Of a DNA stretch of 37,206 bases, positions 33,778-37,206 are shown piece by piece. Origin of the DNA: Hyphomicrobiales bacterium (GTDB taxonomy: Bacteria; Pseudomonadota; Alphaproteobacteria; Rhizobiales; JAJFHC01); the NCBI GenBank assembly GCA_021775835.1, contig JAJFHC010000210.1:1-37206 (forward strand), written 5' to 3'. The position numbers and the translations under genes are program-made. Numbering within the stretch: position 1 is the stretch's first letter; every line of letters begins with the position of its first letter. The notes beneath the pieces were generated by a model, which saw only the letters and a list, made by a program, of their open reading frames with translations, was not told the origin of the DNA and searched no databases.

Positions 33778-34401
33778 TCAGTTGCCGCTGGGGTAACTAA
33801 TAATGGACAGGAACCGGATTGGGAGCTCAACCAGTTCCTCCGGCCCGTGGGCAGAGTTCGCCTCGAAGAACAGACTGTCGCCGGGCTCAAGCGTGTAGGT
33901 CTCGTGAGCGTGCCGGTAAACCACCGTGCCTTCCAGCATATAGATGAATTCGAGGCCGTCGTGCTGGAACAAAGGAAACACATCTGATTGTTCCGACAAT
34001 GTGATCAGATAGGGCTCTACCGTAAGCTCCCCTCGGAGACTGTGGCCCAAAAGCTGGTAGTGATGGCCGGCCCGAGTGCCGCGTCTTTGAATGTCCAGGC
34101 CCTGGCCTGCCTTCACGAATACAGCGTCGCTGGCTTCCTCATACTGTCGAAACAAAGCGGTAACCGGCACATGCAAAGCTTTTGAAAGCGCATTCAGCGT
34201 CGCCAGCGAAGGCGATGTCTGCCCGTTCTCGATTTTGGACAACATGCCTGAGGAAAGATCGGCCGCCCTGGCGAGTTCGGTCACTGTCAGTTTCATGTCC
34301 GTACGAAAGGAGCGAACCTGCCGGCCGATGGCCTTCTCCAACACGTTGTGCCCTTCGGACGTGCCATGCGGGTTCTGCTTCAATTTGACAGGTTTGTTCA
34401 T
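33778..34401 (-). CDS. XRE-family transcriptional regulator with cupin sensor domain
   Basis: A 207-residue regulator. The N-terminal helix-turn-helix (about residues 24-80) reads QVRSFRTDMKLTVTELARA, LSSGMLSKIENGQTSPSLAT and ALSKALHVPVTALF. A linker leads to a C-terminal cupin_2 beta-barrel (about 125-200) with QHDGLEFIYMLEGTVVY and YTLEPGDSLFFEANSAHGPE. The cupin histidines and glutamate can bind metal or a small ligand. Regulators of this build control amine, amino-acid and polyamine catabolism genes. It lies 171 bases before glxB in the same direction and probably regulates the glx-like genes. The effector is unknown. Confidence 0.9.
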   Translation of the reverse strand: MNKPVKLKQNPHGTSEGHNVLEKAIGRQVRSFRTDMKLTVTELARAADLSSGMLSKIENGQTSPSLATLNALSKALHVPVTALFRQYEEASDAVFVKAGQGLDIQRRGTRAGHHYQLLGHSLRGELTVEPYLITLSEQSDVFPLFQHDGLEFIYMLEGTVVYRHAHETYTLEPGDSLFFEANSAHGPEELVELPIRFLSIISYPSGN

Positions 34402-34505
34402 TCGAATGCCCCGCTTTGTGAATCATGACAATCAAGCATACAGTAATTTCAACCAGATGCATCCCGGCGGGCTGGACGCAGCAGCCCGCAACAGCAACCT
34501 TTTAC

Positions 34506-34512
34506 GAGGAGA
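34506..34512 (+). promoter_or_regulatory. Ribosome-binding site that sets a TTG start for the deaminase
   Basis: GAGGAGA ends 8 bases before the TTG at 34521. This spacing is ideal, whereas the in-frame ATG at 34425 has no such site and would add 32 residues unlike the family. Confidence 0.6.
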
Positions 34513-34520
34513 TAAAGCAA

Positions 34521-34973
34521 TTGAAACGCAATCGGATATGGGATCGTCGTTTCCTGAGTGTTGCCGATCTCGTCGCCACATGGAGCAAGGACCCTTCAAC
34601 GCAGGTGGGTGCCGTCATTGTTGATGCCAACCGCCGGATCGTGTCCCAGGGCTACAACGGATTTCCCATAGGAACCGATGACGACCCGGCGATCTATGAC
34701 GATCGTAACCGTAAATACAAACGCGTTCTGCACGCGGAAAAGAACGCTTTGTTGTTTGCCCAGAGGGATCTTTCGGGTTGCACGCTCTATGTCACCCACC
34801 CAGCGTGCGGCCAGTGCATGGCAGCCGCCATTCAAATGGGTATCGCTCGTATTGTTAGCCGGCCTGCCTCCGCCGACATGAAACAACGATGGACGGACGA
34901 ATTCGCGGAATCCCGGTCCATGGCCGAGGAAGCTGGTGTCATTCTCGAAGCAATTGATGCTGAGGATATGTAA
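34521..34973 (+). CDS. dCMP deaminase-like zinc-dependent cytidine/deoxycytidylate deaminase
   Basis: A 150-residue protein of the CMP/dCMP deaminase family, which converts dCMP to dUMP for thymidylate synthesis. KDPSTQVGAVIVD and GYNGFPIG are hallmarks of dCMP deaminases. H71 and E73 in LHAEKNALLF are the zinc ligand and proton shuttle. C96 and C99 in THPACGQCM are the other zinc ligands, with alanine where the family usually has proline directly before the first cysteine. I chose the TTG at 34521 from a strong ribosome-binding site; the frame is open from an ATG at 34425. It is divergent from the XRE-cupin gene. The ComEB name is sometimes used for close relatives. Confidence 0.88.
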   Translation: MKRNRIWDRRFLSVADLVATWSKDPSTQVGAVIVDANRRIVSQGYNGFPIGTDDDPAIYDDRNRKYKRVLHAEKNALLFAQRDLSGCTLYVTHPACGQCMAAAIQMGIARIVSRPASADMKQRWTDEFAESRSMAEEAGVILEAIDAEDM

Positions 34974-35242
34974 CTAAGCCGCATCTGTTCCCCAATCAGG
35001 TCCAGCCCTTGTCTGCACGACACCACGCACCATCTGAGAAGTCCATCGCAAGAGTGCCGGGGCCTGACAATGTCAGGTTTTCGTCTCTCTTCACTATCAG
35101 ACCGATGCCGTCGTCTTTTACTGCCTGCCTGTCGGAATGTGATGCTTGGACCTAAAATATCGTCTTTCGTCCACGGCCAGCCCTGCAGGTTCTTTGCAGT
35201 GATCTGTGCGGCGGACGTCAGTCGATTGCCACGTGGAAAACG
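34974..35242. other. Intergenic stretch upstream of the adenylate cyclase gene
   Basis: About 270 bases with no recognisable gene, RNA or clear terminator. It presumably holds the cyclase promoter. Confidence 0.5.
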
Positions 35243-36499
35243 ATGAAACACCGCCGGAGTTTATTCCACCAATCCCCGGGCCGGTTGAGCGCCTTTCCCG
35301 ACCTTGTGCGCCGGACGTTGCGGGCTGGAACATCGTCCTACCCGACGACTGAGCGCGACGGCCTGGTGATCAACAACATCATCGGTTATCTCGCAAGCCT
35401 GTCTTCTTTGAGTTATGCAATAAATTACACATTGATGGACGCTGTCGCTCTCGCCCCTCTGATCATCGGAAATGTACTCTCCGCCATTCTTACATCGATG
35501 GTGCCCCTGGTTCACCGGTTCGGACGTTTGGCTGGCGCACTGCTTCTGACAACAACCCTCTATACGAGCCTATTCTATTTTACCTACCTGCTCGGCCGAG
35601 GTTCGGGCATTCAGCTCAACTACATTGGCGCTGCCGCGATCGGTTTTCTGGTGCTGGGCATAGCCCGGGTTCGTCTCGTGATCCTGGTGGTAGCGGTTGC
35701 GGCCATTCTTCATGTCGCGGCCTGGTTCATGTTTCCCGTGGCAAGGCCCGACATTCACGTCCCCACGTCGTTCATCAGTCAGACCTACGCCATGTCGGCT
35801 GTGTCGATTATGGCCATAATCTTTGTTGCGGTTTATTACGCCTTCGCTCTCGTGCGCGATGCACGGGCACGCAGCGAGGCCCTCTTGCTGAATGTCTTGC
35901 CGGAAGCCATTGCTGAGCGCCTGAAGGCCGCACCGGACCAAACCATCGCCGAGCGGCACGAGGAAGCCACCGTCTTGTTTGCGGATCTAGTTGGTTTCAC
36001 GGCACTGTCCACCCGTATCGGACCCGAACGCATCGTAGGCCTGATGGATGACCTGTTCACGGCCTTCGACACGATCGTCGCACGCCTGGGCGTCGAAAAA
36101 ATCAAGACAATTGGCGATGCCTACATGGTCGTGGCTGGCGCCCCGTTGGCCCGAGTAGATCATGCCAGTGCCATTGCTGAACTGGCCTTTGAGATGCAGA
36201 CGGCAACCGCCGAAGTCTGCGCCCGCCGCGGCTTTGATCTGCAAATCCGGATCGGTCTCGCCAGTGGAACGGTGATGGCTGGCGTCATCGGACGCACGAA
36301 GTTCGCCTATGACGTGTGGGGCGAGACGGTCAACTTGGCGGCACGCCTTGAGTCAAACGGCGCACCCGGCATAATCCTTGCGGACGAGCAGGCAAAATCA
36401 ACTCTGAACGACAATTACAAATTCACCCACTTTGGGAAAATCGAGTTGAAGGGCCTGGGACCAACGAACGCTTGGCAGGTGATGCGTCCCGATGATTGA
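35243..36499 (+). CDS. Membrane-anchored class III adenylate cyclase
   Basis: A 418-residue protein with about six membrane helices between residues 45 and 210, then a cyclase catalytic domain (about 235-415). VLFADLVGFTALS has the first metal aspartate D248, and IKTIGDAYMVVAG has K288, a purine-contact residue, and D292, the second metal aspartate. FAYDVWGETVNLAARLES holds the second substrate residue (D in YDVWG) and the transition-state asparagine and arginine. The K/D pair points to ATP rather than GTP. All catalytic residues are on one chain, so a homodimer would be active. No sensor domain other than the membrane part is seen. The start is the first ATG; an internal start is possible because the N-terminal 35 residues are basic and polar. 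Confidence 0.9.
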   Translation: MKHRRSLFHQSPGRLSAFPDLVRRTLRAGTSSYPTTERDGLVINNIIGYLASLSSLSYAINYTLMDAVALAPLIIGNVLSAILTSMVPLVHRFGRLAGALLLTTTLYTSLFYFTYLLGRGSGIQLNYIGAAAIGFLVLGIARVRLVILVVAVAAILHVAAWFMFPVARPDIHVPTSFISQTYAMSAVSIMAIIFVAVYYAFALVRDARARSEALLLNVLPEAIAERLKAAPDQTIAERHEEATVLFADLVGFTALSTRIGPERIVGLMDDLFTAFDTIVARLGVEKIKTIGDAYMVVAGAPLARVDHASAIAELAFEMQTATAEVCARRGFDLQIRIGLASGTVMAGVIGRTKFAYDVWGETVNLAARLESNGAPGIILADEQAKSTLNDNYKFTHFGKIELKGLGPTNAWQVMRPDD

Positions 36500-36540
36500 T
36501 TTGCCTGAGTTTGAATTGTGACAACATCATAGGAAAACCC

Positions 36541-36756
36541 ATGCCAAAATTCGACTGGCACAGCGATCCAATCACCGCCGAGACGCCTGTGACCGAAACC
36601 TACAGGAACACACAGAACGTTCGCCGTTTTCTAAAATCCCGATGCGGAGACAACTTTAGGTTCGATCGGCCCTTTATGTCCTGGATCAAAGACGGCACTG
36701 AGAAAACAATGGGCGACGTCGCCGATGAATGGAATCGGCAACACCTGGACGACTAG
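36541..36756 (+). CDS. Small DUF6434-like protein
   Basis: A 71-residue soluble protein beginning MPKFDWHSDPITAETPVTET and continuing with TQNVRRFLKSRCG, FMSWIKDG and DVADEWNRQ. This pattern resembles the DUF6434 domain, a small module of unknown function sometimes fused to SAP domains. AGGAAAACCC before the ATG is a good ribosome-binding site and decides this start over 36496. It follows the cyclase gene by about 41 bases and could be cotranscribed with it. The function is unknown. Confidence 0.7.
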   Translation: MPKFDWHSDPITAETPVTETYRNTQNVRRFLKSRCGDNFRFDRPFMSWIKDGTEKTMGDVADEWNRQHLDD

Positions 36757-36823
36757 ACGAGCATCCGGCTCTCACTACCTCCGGGCAACGGATGCCAACG
36801 AATCGTACTGCTGGGCCGGCTTC

Positions 36824-37206
36824 CTACAGGGTTATCTTCATCTGGACTTCCATATCCCTGGCGCTTTCCGCGTCCGGTGACCGTTGATCTTCCTCAAAAC
36901 CGAGAGATCGATACAACGGCAACGCCTCATAGTGCCGGTTAAGTGTCGAGAGGATCATTGTCCGGTACCCAAGCACCCGCGCACGCTCCATCAGATGCAG
37001 ACACAAGGCCCGGGCTACGCCCTGCCCGCGGGCAAACTCCCGGACATACATCCGGTTCATCTCGCAGATCTGCTCATCTTTCGGTTTGAGCATAAGGATT
37101 CCGGCGGCCCTGCCATCAACACACGCCAAAAGACATTCACCGGACGGCGGGTTAAAATGGACCAGAAGATCGGCGAGTTGTTGCTTGATGTTCTGGTTCG
37201 TCAGGT
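36824..37206 (-). CDS. GNAT-family N-acetyltransferase (5' end cut by the right edge)
   Basis: The frame reads leftward from beyond the window and ends at 36824, giving about 127 C-terminal residues. The acetyl-CoA-binding motif A is MYVREFARGQGVARALCLHL, with the RGQGVA loop. ILSTLNRHYEALPLYRSLGF is motif B with the usual YxxxGF ending. It is a general small-molecule or protein acetyltransferase; the substrate is unknown. It is convergent with the DUF6434-like gene. A TTG at 37129 could look like a start, but coding continues upstream of it (SGECLLACVDG), so the gene is simply truncated by the edge. Confidence 0.85.
   Translation of the reverse strand, partial: LTNQNIKQQLADLLVHFNPPSGECLLACVDGRAAGILMLKPKDEQICEMNRMYVREFARGQGVARALCLHLMERARVLGYRTMILSTLNRHYEALPLYRSLGFEEDQRSPDAESARDMEVQMKITL

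Noticed and set aside
1..37206. Search for CRISPR arrays, insertion sequences, phage genes and toxin-antitoxin pairs
   Set aside because: No regularly spaced repeats, transposase or integrase motifs, phage structural genes or paired small toxin/antitoxin frames were seen.

Overview
The window looks like core chromosome of an alphaproteobacterium, most probably of the Hyphomicrobiales (Rhizobiales). The evidence is a block with Pcm-like methyltransferase, TolC, PopZ (DUF2497) and ValS in one direction, an Aap-type general amino-acid permease operon divergent from metC, a glxBCD/glnT-type gene set, and an erpA-dgt-argS neighbourhood. GC content is moderately high. I see no prophage, insertion sequence, integron or CRISPR array. 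Genus cannot be decided from what is here.

Layout. 1-3378: argS (cut by the left edge) and dgt on the minus strand, divergent from erpA and xthA. 3468-6237: a GT-C membrane glycosyltransferase and an exported Sel1-repeat protein, both minus. 6633-12448: a minus-strand run in the order pcm, tolC, popZ, valS. 12622-16031: tRNA-Cys, a small membrane protein, tRNA-Asn, a class I methyltransferase and an NAD-type malic enzyme. 16302-19449: a plus-strand operon cysK, alaX-like editing protein, sseA, GNAT; then a minus-strand universal stress protein.

20316-27564 holds the amino-acid transport operon, transcribed leftward: aapJ, aapQ, aapM, aapP, a DUF1194 (VWA-like) gene, a second binding protein and a second ATPase, but no second pair of permeases. 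A strong hairpin lies between aapJ and aapQ, and an unusual double inverted repeat sits in the aapJ leader. metC diverges from it.

29251-34401 holds a leftward set made of an XRE-cupin regulator, a class II amidotransferase, a GXGXG protein, an FMN glutamate-synthase-like protein and a type III glutamine synthetase. Together these are a split glutamate-synthase-like system that could make glutamate, N-methylglutamate or a related compound. The FMN protein lacks all three cysteines that bind the 3Fe-4S cluster in classical glutamate synthase. The right end carries a dCMP-deaminase-like gene, a membrane-anchored class III adenylate cyclase, a small DUF6434-like protein and a GNAT gene cut by the right edge.

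The most interesting regions are the extended aap operon, with its DUF1194 gene and duplicated J and P components, and the split glutamate-synthase-like cluster with its candidate operator. No wholly new type of system is evident; most of the window is ordinary housekeeping chromosome.
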